A DNA stretch of 64,000 nt from a virus. The DNA is taken from positions 124,001 to 188,000 of the IMG/VR virus record IMGVR_UViG_3300018004_000004. One strand, 5' to 3'. The notes under the pieces were generated by a model. That model ran no database searches. It worked only from the letters and a program-made list of their open reading frames with translations, and was not told the DNA's origin. The position numbers and the translations under genes were made by a program. Below, piece after piece: positions 35,100 to 42,953 of the stretch (positions are counted from its first letter, which is position 1; every line of letters begins with the position of its first letter).

Positions 35100-35154
35100 T
35101 TATATCTCCTATCGATCAAGTCGATCTTATCAGAAAACACTACTGGAGCCAAAG

Positions 35155-35631
35155 TTACGAGAGGTATTTTGAAATGTAAAGACCCACATGGAAGGTTCCC
35201 TTCATCATGCGGGCAGCTGCTACAGCGGATTTGGTGAGGTCAGTACGCGCGGAGGTAATACAGTAGAGGTAGGTTACCATGGCATCCTCAAGGGGATTTC
35301 GGTACTGGGGATCGAACTTGCGGGTAACTAGGTCTAGCATGTGGCCGAGCAAAAATACAGCTATTGCCCGCTCTTTGCAGAGATCTTTCAGCTCCTGGAC
35401 CTTAGGATTCTCATCCAGGTATCTTTTGTACAACGAAATGCCCGACGCGAGGCCAACCTCGACGCTAAACTCAATGGATTCAATATATTTGAGTAGCTCA
35501 CGGAGCACGGGCTGCACCGTCCTTAAGTGGTATTCAATCTCGGCGCCTTCTTGTACGTAAGTAGCAGAGTAACAGGAGATACAACCCAGTAATGACTCCG
35601 CCAATGTACAGCTTTGTCGCGGTATCAACAT
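35155..35631 (-). CDS. Hypothetical helical protein
   Basis: This 158-residue protein is mostly alpha-helical with several Cys (CTLAESLLGCISCYS near the N-terminus) and a helical middle (VQPVLRELLKYIESIE). It is followed by a promoter-like intergenic stretch on its 5' side. The ribosome site for ATG 35631 is weak. No family recognised; it may start a transcription unit driven from the region 35632-35736. Confidence 0.5.
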   Translation of the reverse strand: MLIPRQSCTLAESLLGCISCYSATYVQEGAEIEYHLRTVQPVLRELLKYIESIEFSVEVGLASGISLYKRYLDENPKVQELKDLCKERAIAVFLLGHMLDLVTRKFDPQYRNPLEDAMVTYLYCITSARTDLTKSAVAAARMMKGTFHVGLYISKYLS

Positions 35632-35736
35632 AAAAGGGGTTCATTTTCTGTGACTTCCAAACCGGGAGGTCAAGCAGTATAGAGTACTCTATGACCTATA
35701 GTATATACCTAAGATCTATTATACTATACATCTCTT
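35632..35736 (-). promoter_or_regulatory. AT-rich promoter region with a 14-bp palindrome
   Basis: This gap between two minus-strand genes is very AT-rich. On the minus strand it contains a TATAAT box (35723-35718) and several TATA-like steps. Closer to the gene is a perfect palindrome ATAGAGTACTCTAT (35679-35692), which could be an operator. No clear -35 box was found. Confidence 0.45.
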
Positions 35737-36054
35737 CTATACCTGCCGATCATCCCACCAGTCACAGACAATCGGAGCGTCATCAAACAACTTGAAGAAC
35801 GAACCATGAGTTCGACACTGCAAGTTGCCGGTACGTCCGGGCCAATCACCCTCCGTATAACTCACATCACACATCAGATGGTTCAAAAGCCAATCATACT
35901 GCTCAGAGTTTATTGGACGGTAGATCTGTCCAGGTACGTTGGGTAGAGCATCTTCCCGATCGTACATATAGACAGCATACACCAACGGCCGCGAGCCAAA
36001 GCCAACACGGACGCAGTAATGCTTGATTCCATACGTGAATCGGAAGACAGCCAT
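35737..36054 (-). CDS. Cys/His small protein, paralogue family member 1
   Basis: This 105-residue protein starts at ATG 36054 through a TAATG overlap. Its core SEQYDWLLNHLMCDVSY followed by QCRTHGSFF matches the neighbours at 36422-36781 (REQYEWLLRHYSCMVSY) and 36781-37407 (PEQWDWLTNHAHCSIVAW). The shared pattern is E-Q-Y/W-x-W-L-x-x-H-x-x-C-x-V, with a later C-x-x-H, which could bind zinc. Three tandem paralogues with different flanks suggest a diversified virion-associated or regulatory family. Function unknown. Confidence 0.6.
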   Translation of the reverse strand: MAVFRFTYGIKHYCVRVGFGSRPLVYAVYMYDREDALPNVPGQIYRPINSEQYDWLLNHLMCDVSYTEGDWPGRTGNLQCRTHGSFFKLFDDAPIVCDWWDDRQV

Positions 36055-36422
36055 TAGGCAGTTAGAGCTAGGAACTTCACCAGAGCACTGGTGCACAAAA
36101 ACTGGATTTGGTTGGTGCCGGCCTGCGTGTACAAAGAGGTCGGAATGATGTTGACAAAGCTGAACACACCAGGACCTACGGAGTATGTAAAATCTGCATA
36201 GCGGCCGAACGAGTCGACGGCCGAGTAGATCACAACATCGTGCGCAGAGGCGTCGGTATTCTGGATGATCAGAACGTCATTCCCCGAGGCGAGGAAAGCA
36301 TTCCCATTAGTTACATCAGCCGCGGTGAAGGCCTTGTCCAAAGCCAAAGGTGCTTCGGTACCCGGAGACTGCAGAGTCAGGGCCGGATTGTTGGGGATGA
36401 GTGTCGGATTTGAAAGTGGCAT
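36054..36422 (-). CDS. Beta-rich virion protein
   Basis: This 122-residue protein is a run of beta strands: NDVLIIQNTDASAHDVVIYS, FTYSVGPGVFSFVNIIP, QIQFLCTSALVKFLALTA. The pattern of a short N-terminal arm and a compact beta sandwich is that of small capsid decoration or head-surface proteins. It lies between two members of the Cys/His paralogue family, joined by TAATG and one-base overlaps. Assignment is from composition and location only. Confidence 0.55.
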   Translation of the reverse strand: MPLSNPTLIPNNPALTLQSPGTEAPLALDKAFTAADVTNGNAFLASGNDVLIIQNTDASAHDVVIYSAVDSFGRYADFTYSVGPGVFSFVNIIPTSLYTQAGTNQIQFLCTSALVKFLALTA

Positions 36423-36781
36423 TAGATTTTCCTCTCTTCGTCCATATCAGGCTCGATGTAGACTTCCGGTTCCTGTTGGGTGACGAAGTAGTCTTTACCG
36501 TGCTTTTCCCAGCACTGGTGGTTATTGCAGAAGAAGGTATGGCCGTCGCTTATGTCGGCGCCCACGTAAGAAACCATACAACTGTAGTGTCTCAACAGCC
36601 ATTCATACTGTTCCCTGTTGATCCACTTCCAAAGCTTCCTGGCTTCATACGAATCTTTGTTCATGGCACAGACTTCGTAGACGATCGGATACTGGAACAC
36701 TTCCCCGGGCCAGGTAATAGTCTCGAACCCGAACAGCTCGGCGCCAGCCTGGGTGATCCGAATCTGCTCGTGAGTCACCAT
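36422..36781 (-). CDS. Cys/His small protein, paralogue family member 2
   Basis: This 119-residue protein shares the core REQYEWLLRHYSCMVSY with the two neighbours at 35737 and 36781. The later part FFCNNHQCWEKHGKD carries extra Cys and His. The first 50 residues (IRITQAGAELFGFETITWPG) form an N-terminal beta segment like that of member 1. The start overlaps the 36781 stop by one base (TAATG). Function unknown. Confidence 0.6.
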   Translation of the reverse strand: MVTHEQIRITQAGAELFGFETITWPGEVFQYPIVYEVCAMNKDSYEARKLWKWINREQYEWLLRHYSCMVSYVGADISDGHTFFCNNHQCWEKHGKDYFVTQQEPEVYIEPDMDEERKI

Positions 36782-37407
36782 TAGATCTCTCGTTCCTCCG
36801 CGGCCAGGTGTTCCTGACTAGGCAGGACAACATCCAGCTCGGCGTCGACCTTTGGCTCACTACCAGCCAGAATCCCCTCGGTCTTGGATACCGGCCGGAT
36901 GATCCGGGCGTGATCCTGGCACCCAAGGGTAATAAAGGCAGGGCACTTCTCGTCATACCAGGCCACGATCGAGCAATGAGCATGGTTGGTCAGCCAATCC
37001 CACTGTTCAGGGAGGATACGGTGCTTCTTATGCCCTATGTAGTTCCCTTTGGGGCCATTCTTGTGCTCACTGACCCAGGCCTTGATGTGGGCATGCGCAG
37101 AGAAGGCACTCAGGCCACCTAGGGCCTCCGGAGCGAGGACATAATACTCTTTAAGCCCCAAGGGATCAGTTTCTGCTATAGTCGCTTCCTGGGGCTTTAG
37201 AACGCTAAACTGGCCTACCATCAGCTTGGCCGGAAGGGGCCCAAGGATGCTCTCTACGGCTTCTTTCTGGTCCGCGGCCGTCACAGCCGAAGGCTCAATG
37301 AGCTTGGCGTCACCCTCAAAGATGGTTGCCTGGTTGGTCTTAGGGTCAATGAACACAGTCTTCCCATCTTGGGTGTGGTACACGTTTCCAAAGGTAGGTT
37401 CAGACAT
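36781..37407 (-). CDS. Cys/His protein, longer paralogue family member 3
   Basis: This 208-residue protein is the largest of the three tandem paralogues. Its core PEQWDWLTNHAHCSIVAW is followed by FITLGCQDHARI. A variable N-terminal part of about 120 residues precedes it (NVYHTQDGKTVFIDPKTNQ looks like a small beta domain). The tail is acidic. The start follows GAGG. Upstream is a promoter-like TACAAT with TTGATTCTA. Function unknown. Confidence 0.6.
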   Translation of the reverse strand: MSEPTFGNVYHTQDGKTVFIDPKTNQATIFEGDAKLIEPSAVTAADQKEAVESILGPLPAKLMVGQFSVLKPQEATIAETDPLGLKEYYVLAPEALGGLSAFSAHAHIKAWVSEHKNGPKGNYIGHKKHRILPEQWDWLTNHAHCSIVAWYDEKCPAFITLGCQDHARIIRPVSKTEGILAGSEPKVDAELDVVLPSQEHLAAEEREI

Positions 37408-37498
37408 AGTGGGGTTACCTCTAACTCCATTGTACTAGAATCAAGCCCCGGTCCAAAAATGTTTCTTCTTATTTCATGCCTTCCCGGAGCGCATCCAG

Positions 37499-37966
37499 TT
37501 AGACTCTTGGAGTACGGTCGACTAACAAAGCGATATTCTTGTCCACGTTGGTCAGGATTTCGACCATCTTGTCAGTCTTACCATTCAGGTTTTCAATGCT
37601 GATTGCCAGGTGAGCGATGTGATTGCCAGTCAGGGTTTGAAGACTGATGGCATTGGCTTCGCTCTTCTCCTTGGCCTCTCCAGCGATGATCTTGATTTCA
37701 GAGGCTTGCAAAGCGCCTTCTTTGAGAGCGATCGCTACTTGTTCCACGGCCACCTTCTTGCTTTCTTCCACGGCGTCCAGGACCTTGGCCACAGCGTCCA
37801 GTTGGGCCTTCTGGTTGGCTAGATAGTCGTCCACCCAGCCACGGATCTTGTAGGACCAGCGGGCAGCGAAAGCGATGGCTGCGATGATGGAGCCCCAGCC
37901 AAATACAGCCAGCGGTCCTCTAATGCTTTCCCAGATGTTTGGGGTATTAGGAGCATCGAAATACAT
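37499..37966 (-). CDS. Membrane-anchored coiled-coil protein
   Basis: This 155-residue protein has one N-terminal transmembrane helix (about residues 16-35, PLAVFGWGSIIAAIAFAARW) and then 110 residues of regular helix rich in Ala, Lys, Glu and Asn with heptad spacing (DAVEESKKVAVEQVAIALK). It starts behind AAGGA and is the first gene of the minus-strand block after the divergent control region. Such proteins often form trans-membrane scaffolds, but nothing more specific can be said. Confidence 0.6.
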   Translation of the reverse strand: MYFDAPNTPNIWESIRGPLAVFGWGSIIAAIAFAARWSYKIRGWVDDYLANQKAQLDAVAKVLDAVEESKKVAVEQVAIALKEGALQASEIKIIAGEAKEKSEANAISLQTLTGNHIAHLAISIENLNGKTDKMVEILTNVDKNIALLVDRTPRV

Positions 37967-38118
37967 GGGGATTCCTTTGAAATGTAGACGTTGATAGTTC
38001 GGAACGCGCGACTCAAAAATAGAGAGCCCCGGATCAGGGTTTTGTCCGTGAGAGAACTGGTTTCCGAACCAGACCCCTTGGGTCTTTGCGTCGTTGTAAA
38101 TAAGTCCTGCAGTCTCTG

Positions 38119-38130
38119 CTGATTAGTATA
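38119..38130 (-). promoter_or_regulatory. TATACTAATCAG promoter-like element at the divergent junction
   Basis: This minus-strand copy lies 153 bases upstream of the 37499-37966 start, in the gap between the two opposing gene blocks, where a leading promoter for the late block is expected. Confidence 0.5.
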
Positions 38131-38242
38131 GATTAATCCCGATCGGCGAGTAGGTGTTGTGATTGGCCGGCGGTTTTGCCGTATCTGGGAGGCCAACATG
38201 CGAGCTGGAATGGCAAAATGGTGCATGACCAGGTGAAGAGAG

Positions 38243-38268
38243 TGTGAGACTCTTCTCACATTTTGTTT
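38243..38268 (+). terminator. Intrinsic terminator in the divergent region
   Basis: TGTGAGA (38243-38249) pairs with TCTCACA (38254-38260) around a CTCT loop, followed by TTTTGTTT. It lies seven bases after a 12-codon open frame and about 90 bases upstream of the first plus-strand gene, so it may act as an attenuator. Confidence 0.6.
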
Positions 38269-38358
38269 CGAGCCCACCCCGTTCTATCTGAGATCTGGGT
38301 TATCCCTAGTCCCATATAGATCAGGTAGGTGGGTAACTCTAGAACAAGGAGACTTACA

Positions 38359-38526
38359 ATGTTCCATTCATTGAACTTGCATAATCAGATGTTGTATTCA
38401 CAGCTGGCGCGGGAACGTGACATCAACCCAAGGCTCAGTAGTATCAGTGTTGTCCGTGACTGGGCCATCATCTCCAATGAAGTGAATGACCGCCGTAAGT
38501 ACGAGATTATCAATCGTACTCGGTAG
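38359..38526 (+). CDS. Small hypothetical protein
   Basis: This 55-residue protein starts at ATG 38359 behind AAGGAG. It is polar and basic with Arg, Asn and Ile-rich segments (RKYEIINRTR at the end), with no membrane helix or cysteine. It is the first gene of the plus-strand block. Function unknown. Confidence 0.55.
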   Translation: MFHSLNLHNQMLYSQLARERDINPRLSSISVVRDWAIISNEVNDRRKYEIINRTR

Positions 38527-38604
38527 TCTGAGTAGTTGCCCTGTAAGTCGAGTGGCGTAGAGTTGTTATCTATTAACCGAAACTATCTATTAAGGAGACA
38601 TATC

Positions 38605-38895
38605 ATGTCACAAGTGAGACTGAGTATTCCTTTTGTTGGTGGCGTTACCAAGGTGTACGAGCAACAGGAGTTCAACAAGGAAATGAAGGCGATTGCGGAG
38701 AAGGCCAAGTATGCTTCTCTGGTCGCTGTCGGGCTGGCGTTGGTGGTCGCAGAGGTTGTTACCCGCAAGACTGCCAATGGTCTGACAGAGGCAGCCAATC
38801 TGGTGGCTGATGTGCATGATGACATCACCAAGAAGCAAGTCAAGAACAACGGGCTGCAGTATGAGCTCAGAGTTCTTAGTTCGCACGCTGCCTAG
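38605..38895 (+). CDS. Small membrane protein
   Basis: This 96-residue protein starts at ATG 38605 (MSQVRLSIPFVGG) behind AAGGAG. Around residues 38-58 it has a hydrophobic helix (ASLVAVGLALVVAEVVT), flanked by charged helical parts. Two copies of TATCTATTAA (38567-38576 and 38584-38593) lie directly upstream and might be regulatory. Function unknown. Confidence 0.6.
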   Translation: MSQVRLSIPFVGGVTKVYEQQEFNKEMKAIAEKAKYASLVAVGLALVVAEVVTRKTANGLTEAANLVADVHDDITKKQVKNNGLQYELRVLSSHAA

Positions 38896-38903
38896 TCCCC
38901 TGT

Positions 38904-38932
38904 CTGCTATCAGAGGTCACTAATGATAGCAG
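38904..38932 (+). terminator. Terminator-like hairpin without T-tract
   Basis: CTGCTATCA (38904-38912) pairs perfectly with TGATAGCAG (38924-38932) around an 11-base loop. No T-run follows, so it may be an RNA-processing or stability hairpin rather than a terminator. Confidence 0.4.
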
Positions 38933-38954
38933 GCGGATGTACTAGGAGGTTGTC

Positions 38955-39188
38955 ATGAAATATAGTTTGATGTTGGCCTTCTTGCTGTGTGCCCAGGCTA
39001 ATGCCAAGGAGCCACCTGAGTTGGTTATCAAGTCGGCGCCGACGCATGCCAAGAAGCACCACAGCATGAAGCCAGCGTACTTGTTGAATCATCCCAATGA
39101 TTATGACAAGTGCATATTCACCCCAGAGCAGATGAAGGGCTCTGGATACAACACACTCAACCACATAGAGCAAGTGAAAGGAGCATGA
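38955..39188 (+). CDS. Small exported protein
   Basis: This 77-residue protein has a clear signal peptide (MKYSLMLAFLLCAQANA, cleavage likely after ANA) and a short, His/Lys-rich mature part. It starts behind AGGAGG. In a Gram-negative host the mature protein would be periplasmic or bound to the outer membrane. It ends with the ATGA overlap region of the next gene. Function unknown. Confidence 0.65.
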   Translation: MKYSLMLAFLLCAQANAKEPPELVIKSAPTHAKKHHSMKPAYLLNHPNDYDKCIFTPEQMKGSGYNTLNHIEQVKGA

Positions 39189-39190
39189 GC

Positions 39191-39430
39191 ATGCCAGTGC
39201 TTGAACTCTTCAAGACTCTTCGTCCTATCTCTGATGGAACGAAGGATGGGAAGTGGCATCATCATCCTTGTAGCCGGCCGAAGACCAGCTGCAATCATCC
39301 GACAATGCCATGTGGCAAAGGCGCTGCGTTTGTCGTAGTCTGGACCAATGACTACGAAGCAGTGCTGTGCACAGACTGCGCTATTGAGCTCTTGCAACTG
39401 CAAGAACGTCAATGGCAGAAAGAGGCGTAA
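39191..39430 (+). CDS. Small Cys-rich protein
   Basis: This 79-residue protein starts at ATG 39191 (MPVLELFKT). AAAGGAG lies seven bases upstream, better than for the ATG at 39185 that overlaps the previous stop. It has C-x(6)-C, C (CSRPKTSCNHPTMPCGKG) and a later C-x-x-C (CTDCAIELL), likely a zinc fold. Several other small zinc-type proteins occur in this block. Function unknown. Confidence 0.6.
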   Translation: MPVLELFKTLRPISDGTKDGKWHHHPCSRPKTSCNHPTMPCGKGAAFVVVWTNDYEAVLCTDCAIELLQLQERQWQKEA

Positions 39431-39432
39431 TC

Positions 39433-39660
39433 GTGTTCATGAGAACTCAGTTTGAACTCAGCATCATGTCTTGGACTGATCTGCGTACGCATTACAATAC
39501 GTGTGCCAAGTCCAAGGCTTTGACGGAAGCCACAGGCGGGAAGCTCACGGAAGAGGAGCAAGCGTATTTCGATTACCTCTTCTATCTGGTGCAGGTGCAC
39601 TGTGAGAATCCCAACAATCGCAAGCCGTTGTCTGAAGTGCTCAAGCATTACAAGCAGTAG
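39433..39660 (+). CDS. Small hypothetical protein
   Basis: This 75-residue protein is placed with a GTG start at 39433, seven bases after AGAGG; ATG at 39439 (MRTQFEL) is also possible. It is helical and acidic (GGKLTEEEQAYFDYLFYL) with no cysteine cluster or membrane segment. Function unknown. Confidence 0.5.
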   Translation: MFMRTQFELSIMSWTDLRTHYNTCAKSKALTEATGGKLTEEEQAYFDYLFYLVQVHCENPNNRKPLSEVLKHYKQ

Positions 39661-39671
39661 AAAGGACAGTC

Positions 39672-39902
39672 ATGATCCCCAATGGTGTTGTGCTGTGGGT
39701 GGCGCCGAATGGCACCACAATGATGAATCGTCTCGGCTACAAATCTGTATCCTATTTGACCTGGCTCATCGACGAAGAAGGTGATCGGGTCAATGGGTAT
39801 TCGATGCCGGAAGCCGATGCGTTGGCAGCGATTGAGTTGATCACGGAGTACAATGCACTTCCGTGCAACGATTGCTGCCACATCAAGGCCTATATCAAGT
39901 AG
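39672..39902 (+). CDS. Small hypothetical protein
   Basis: This 76-residue protein starts at ATG 39672 behind GAAAGGACAG. It contains a Pro/Gly N-terminal part and ends with CNDCCHIKAY, a potential metal site. It precedes the polymerase-like gene, with a 48-base gap. Function unknown. Confidence 0.55.
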   Translation: MIPNGVVLWVAPNGTTMMNRLGYKSVSYLTWLIDEEGDRVNGYSMPEADALAAIELITEYNALPCNDCCHIKAYIK

Positions 39903-39950
39903 AAGTGCAGCAGGCATGGCGCTGTATGAGTCCATGCACAAGGAGTAGTG

Positions 39951-42860
39951 ATGAATCAACGTTACCACGTTGTATTCGAAGGAGAGAATAAAGTAACAAC
40001 TCGCCGTCCTTGGAAGGGACGCGGTGTTGAGCTTTATTCCTCCAGCGGTGATCCAGCAAGAGGCATACCAGCGATGTTTGGTTCTCATGAAGTGCGTCAG
40101 TTTCTTGAGAACCTCGGGCCATTCATCGTAGCATCGATGGACAATCCCGCAGTCGCAGCTCAGATCCTTGATGAAGGGTATGTGGTAACAGACCCTGATT
40201 CAGGTGCGAAGAGCAAGTGGTATGTTGGTGGTTATTTCGTCCGCGACGACGGTGCAGTGTATATCATGCTGCCCGAAGTCACAACCGATGCCCAGTTTCG
40301 TTCTAAGCTGGGTTTGCATATTGACCTAAACGATCAGTGGGGCAATAGCTTCAAGGTAGGTAAGTATCTGAAGCGCTTGTTCTCACATCATCGTAAGTTC
40401 ATGCAAGGTGAAGTCGTGAAGGAGCTCGACAATGTCGTGCTCGTACGGCTGAAGAGTGGCAAAGTGATCAGTGTGAAATATGCTGATCATGGCGCGCTCA
40501 CAGATGGCATGAACCTCGTGTCAACACATTGCATGAAGCTCATGGGTCTTAACAAGACCATGGGTGCTGGCCTTAGGATCACGGCGTTGAGTCCTAAGGG
40601 ATTCAGCAAAGGCCATGCGATTGTACTGCCGGAGCTGCAGCATGATGTCGTGCTGTTCAACTCTAAGAAGCTGCTGACAGGTGATCAGTTCACCTTCGGC
40701 ATGGATTGGTTGCATAGCGGTGCAGTATTCACTGATATGCAATCAGTCATTAACTTCAGGTTCGCAAACACCAGCTTCTTGTCGCAGTGGGACAAGGAGT
40801 TTCTGGAGACAGTAGTCGATGCTATTGAAGATGAGGATAAGCTGAAGCGTATGCTTCAGTTCTATCATGTGGAGTTCCACAAACAGCGGGACGATGACGG
40901 AGACATGCAGTTCATTCAGAAGGACAAAGAGTGGGCACTGTTGCGTGCATTGCGCGGTGGTGTGAAGATTCAAGATCACCCAGCGCTTGTGCGTAAGGTG
41001 TTCCATCTATTTGCCGACAAGGTTCGCAACTGCGAAACCAACATTCGTGTGCCTATACCTGAGACAGCAGGTGGTGCACGTTATGCTTTGGTTGATCCTA
41101 CCATCTTCGATATGTGGGGTGATCCCACTCTCGAAGGTACTCTGAAGAATGACCAGGTATATTGCGCTGGCGATGTTGGCAGCGTGGTATTCCACAGGCA
41201 GCCGAATGCGCATCGTGACGAGCATTATATCGCGCGCGCAACAAGCAATGAATATCTGAAAGCTATGGACACTGGATGTTTCATGTTCATATCCAAGGAT
41301 ATCATCAAGCCAAGCCTGGCCAAGCTAGGTGGTGGTGATCAGGATGATCGCCTTGTGTATTACAAGGACCCAGCAGTTGTGGAACACTTCAGGCAACTGG
41401 AGCTGGATCCATATCCCACAGTGCCTCTGGTTGAGAAGCCAGAGCCACCAAAGCGTTCCAATGCATTTGCACACAGACTGCATCGCACACCGATCTATGA
41501 TCGGACTCAGCTGCTGATGATGTTGGATCAGATGAAGAACCAGAGTCTGCATATTGGCTTCGTTGTTAATGCTGGTATGCATGACACTGTGCTGACGGAT
41601 AATAGGGCAGAGATCACCAGGAATCTGGAGGCTCTGCCAAAGACACTGAAGAATCAATCTGCCTATGAATGGTTCACAACCAAGTATCAGAACTATACGC
41701 TGCGTGAACCAATGTCCAGGTTGGAGTTGGTCATTGACGCGGTCAAGAAGACTGGTGCTGATCTGGCTGGTATTCGTGACCAGGTGAAGAAGTTCAATGA
41801 CACATTCGAAGTCGTGGCTGAGTTCATGACGCGCGGCGGTAGGTATGATGGGAGAATCCCATTGTCTCGCCGCGGTGACAGCCATCCAGTTATGGTCCGT
41901 ACCATTGTGGATGATAAGCTGGATGAACTCAAGCGACTGAGGCAAGACCTGGAAGATATCATCACTGATATCTCTTGGCAAATGATACCGCCAGTGGCGG
42001 AGGAAATACTGACATGCCCGTGCTATGAAGAGCAGGCGACTCAGCTGGCGTATGCCATGCGTCAGGAGTATCGCAATCAGTGGGCCAATCTGAGTAAGGA
42101 GATTGAGCGCACTGGTGACAAGGCAGAAGTAAAGAAGACCATAGATGCGTACATGAAGATCGACAAGGCGATGTATGAGCGCTTCGCTCCACATCCGCTG
42201 ATCATCGATGCCATGGTCAAGCTGTATATCATGGTGTATGAATCCAGGAAGCCAGAGGCGCCAAGGGACGAAGATGGTCGTCCTATTAAGTTTGGTGATG
42301 GTATCCTCTGGGGCCCGAGAATGTCCGGCCTGACCCTGCGCATGATGGAGCGCGCAGGGCTGGCTGGGCGGTTCACTGAGATCACATTCGAGGATGAAGT
42401 CAAACACCTCCGTAAGGAGAGCCTCGATGTGGTTATTGATCAGGGTATTGTACGCCAGGAGGGTACCAATATCTTGGTGGGTACCATTGACCCAATGGCC
42501 GATGGTGCTAAGAAGGCAGAGAAAGGATGGGTGAAGGTGGCAGCAAGGGATGCATATCCCTATGAACCAGAACCCAGGTACATGATCCTGCGAGTAGTTA
42601 ATGGCATGCATGCCAAGGGTGCGTCTCCAGTTGAGATCGCACAGTGGCGTGATCATGCTAACGAACAGGTCGAACTAGTTCCTTTCATCTGGACGAACCC
42701 GGAGAATGAAGAAGAACACGCAGTTCGCGTGGTGCTCAATGGCCAGGATTATGGCTATATCGATCGCAAGGACAACACGTATGTCACTGAAAAGACTATG
42801 GGTTGGCTATTGCCGGGCACAACACCAAAGACCATGGGAGTATTGGTCTATGAAAGGTAG
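39951..42860 (+). CDS. Phage RdRP/RDR-superfamily (YonO/QDE-1-like) RNA polymerase
   Basis: This 969-residue protein starts at ATG 39951 behind AGGAG. Two regions match the two double-psi barrels of the eukaryotic RdRP (RDR/QDE-1) and YonO superfamily. First, HGALTDGMNLVS (about residue 181 on) is followed by GLRITALSPKGFSKGHAIV (about 208-226), as in the RDR pattern D-G-x-x-x-I-S ... Q-I-R-x-x-x-x-K-G. Second, YALVDPTIFD, LKNDQVYCAGDVGSVVFHRQ (about 398-417), PNAH, then LGGGDQDDRLVYY (about 459-471) align with the DPBB2 pattern ending in D-b-D-G-D. The metal loop here is D-Q-D-D-R (41337-41348), one residue shorter than D-b-D-G-D. The C-terminal half is helical. Family members make RNA from RNA or DNA templates. 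Function here is inferred. Confidence 0.7.
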   Translation: MNQRYHVVFEGENKVTTRRPWKGRGVELYSSSGDPARGIPAMFGSHEVRQFLENLGPFIVASMDNPAVAAQILDEGYVVTDPDSGAKSKWYVGGYFVRDDGAVYIMLPEVTTDAQFRSKLGLHIDLNDQWGNSFKVGKYLKRLFSHHRKFMQGEVVKELDNVVLVRLKSGKVISVKYADHGALTDGMNLVSTHCMKLMGLNKTMGAGLRITALSPKGFSKGHAIVLPELQHDVVLFNSKKLLTGDQFTFGMDWLHSGAVFTDMQSVINFRFANTSFLSQWDKEFLETVVDAIEDEDKLKRMLQFYHVEFHKQRDDDGDMQFIQKDKEWALLRALRGGVKIQDHPALVRKVFHLFADKVRNCETNIRVPIPETAGGARYALVDPTIFDMWGDPTLEGTLKNDQVYCAGDVGSVVFHRQPNAHRDEHYIARATSNEYLKAMDTGCFMFISKDIIKPSLAKLGGGDQDDRLVYYKDPAVVEHFRQLELDPYPTVPLVEKPEPPKRSNAFAHRLHRTPIYDRTQLLMMLDQMKNQSLHIGFVVNAGMHDTVLTDNRAEITRNLEALPKTLKNQSAYEWFTTKYQNYTLREPMSRLELVIDAVKKTGADLAGIRDQVKKFNDTFEVVAEFMTRGGRYDGRIPLSRRGDSHPVMVRTIVDDKLDELKRLRQDLEDIITDISWQMIPPVAEEILTCPCYEEQATQLAYAMRQEYRNQWANLSKEIERTGDKAEVKKTIDAYMKIDKAMYERFAPHPLIIDAMVKLYIMVYESRKPEAPRDEDGRPIKFGDGILWGPRMSGLTLRMMERAGLAGRFTEITFEDEVKHLRKESLDVVIDQGIVRQEGTNILVGTIDPMADGAKKAEKGWVKVAARDAYPYEPEPRYMILRVVNGMHAKGASPVEIAQWRDHANEQVELVPFIWTNPENEEEHAVRVVLNGQDYGYIDRKDNTYVTEKTMGWLLPGTTPKTMGVLVYER

Positions 42861-42923
42861 ACCATATACATGCCCACATTCCATTGTACTCTTTTCGACG
42901 TAGTTGTTTGGATTGACCGGTAT

Positions 42924-42952
42924 TCGGGGCCTATTACCTTTATGGGCCCCGA
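42924..42952 (+). terminator. Terminator hairpin after the polymerase-like gene
   Basis: TCGGGGCC (42924-42931) pairs perfectly with GGCCCCGA (42945-42952), with a 13-base loop. A T-tract is weak (TCCCATTGATTTG). It lies in the 190-base gap before the next gene. Confidence 0.55.
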
Positions 42953-42953
42953 T

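Larger units (their letters stand above)
37967..38358. other. Divergent intergenic control region
   Basis: This 392-base stretch separates the two gene blocks. On the minus strand it holds a TATACTAATCAG element. On the plus strand it holds a 12-codon open frame (38198-38236, MRAGMAKWCMTR) behind a strong GGGAGG site, followed seven bases later by an intrinsic terminator. This arrangement could be a leader with attenuation. No longer gene is present; overlapping open frames here lack ribosome sites and sensible composition. Confidence 0.5.

Noticed and set aside
35679-35692. The palindrome ATAGAGTACTCTAT as a phage attachment site
   Set aside because: No integrase or second copy was found; it is more simply an operator or chance palindrome in an AT-rich promoter region.
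37819-38277. A 152-residue minus-strand frame in the divergent region
   Set aside because: It overlaps the well-supported coiled-coil gene at 37499-37966, has no ribosome site and has unlikely composition.
41325-42656. A 443-residue minus-strand frame opposite the polymerase-like gene
   Set aside because: It has abnormal composition, no ribosome site, and lies fully antisense to a protein with recognisable motifs.
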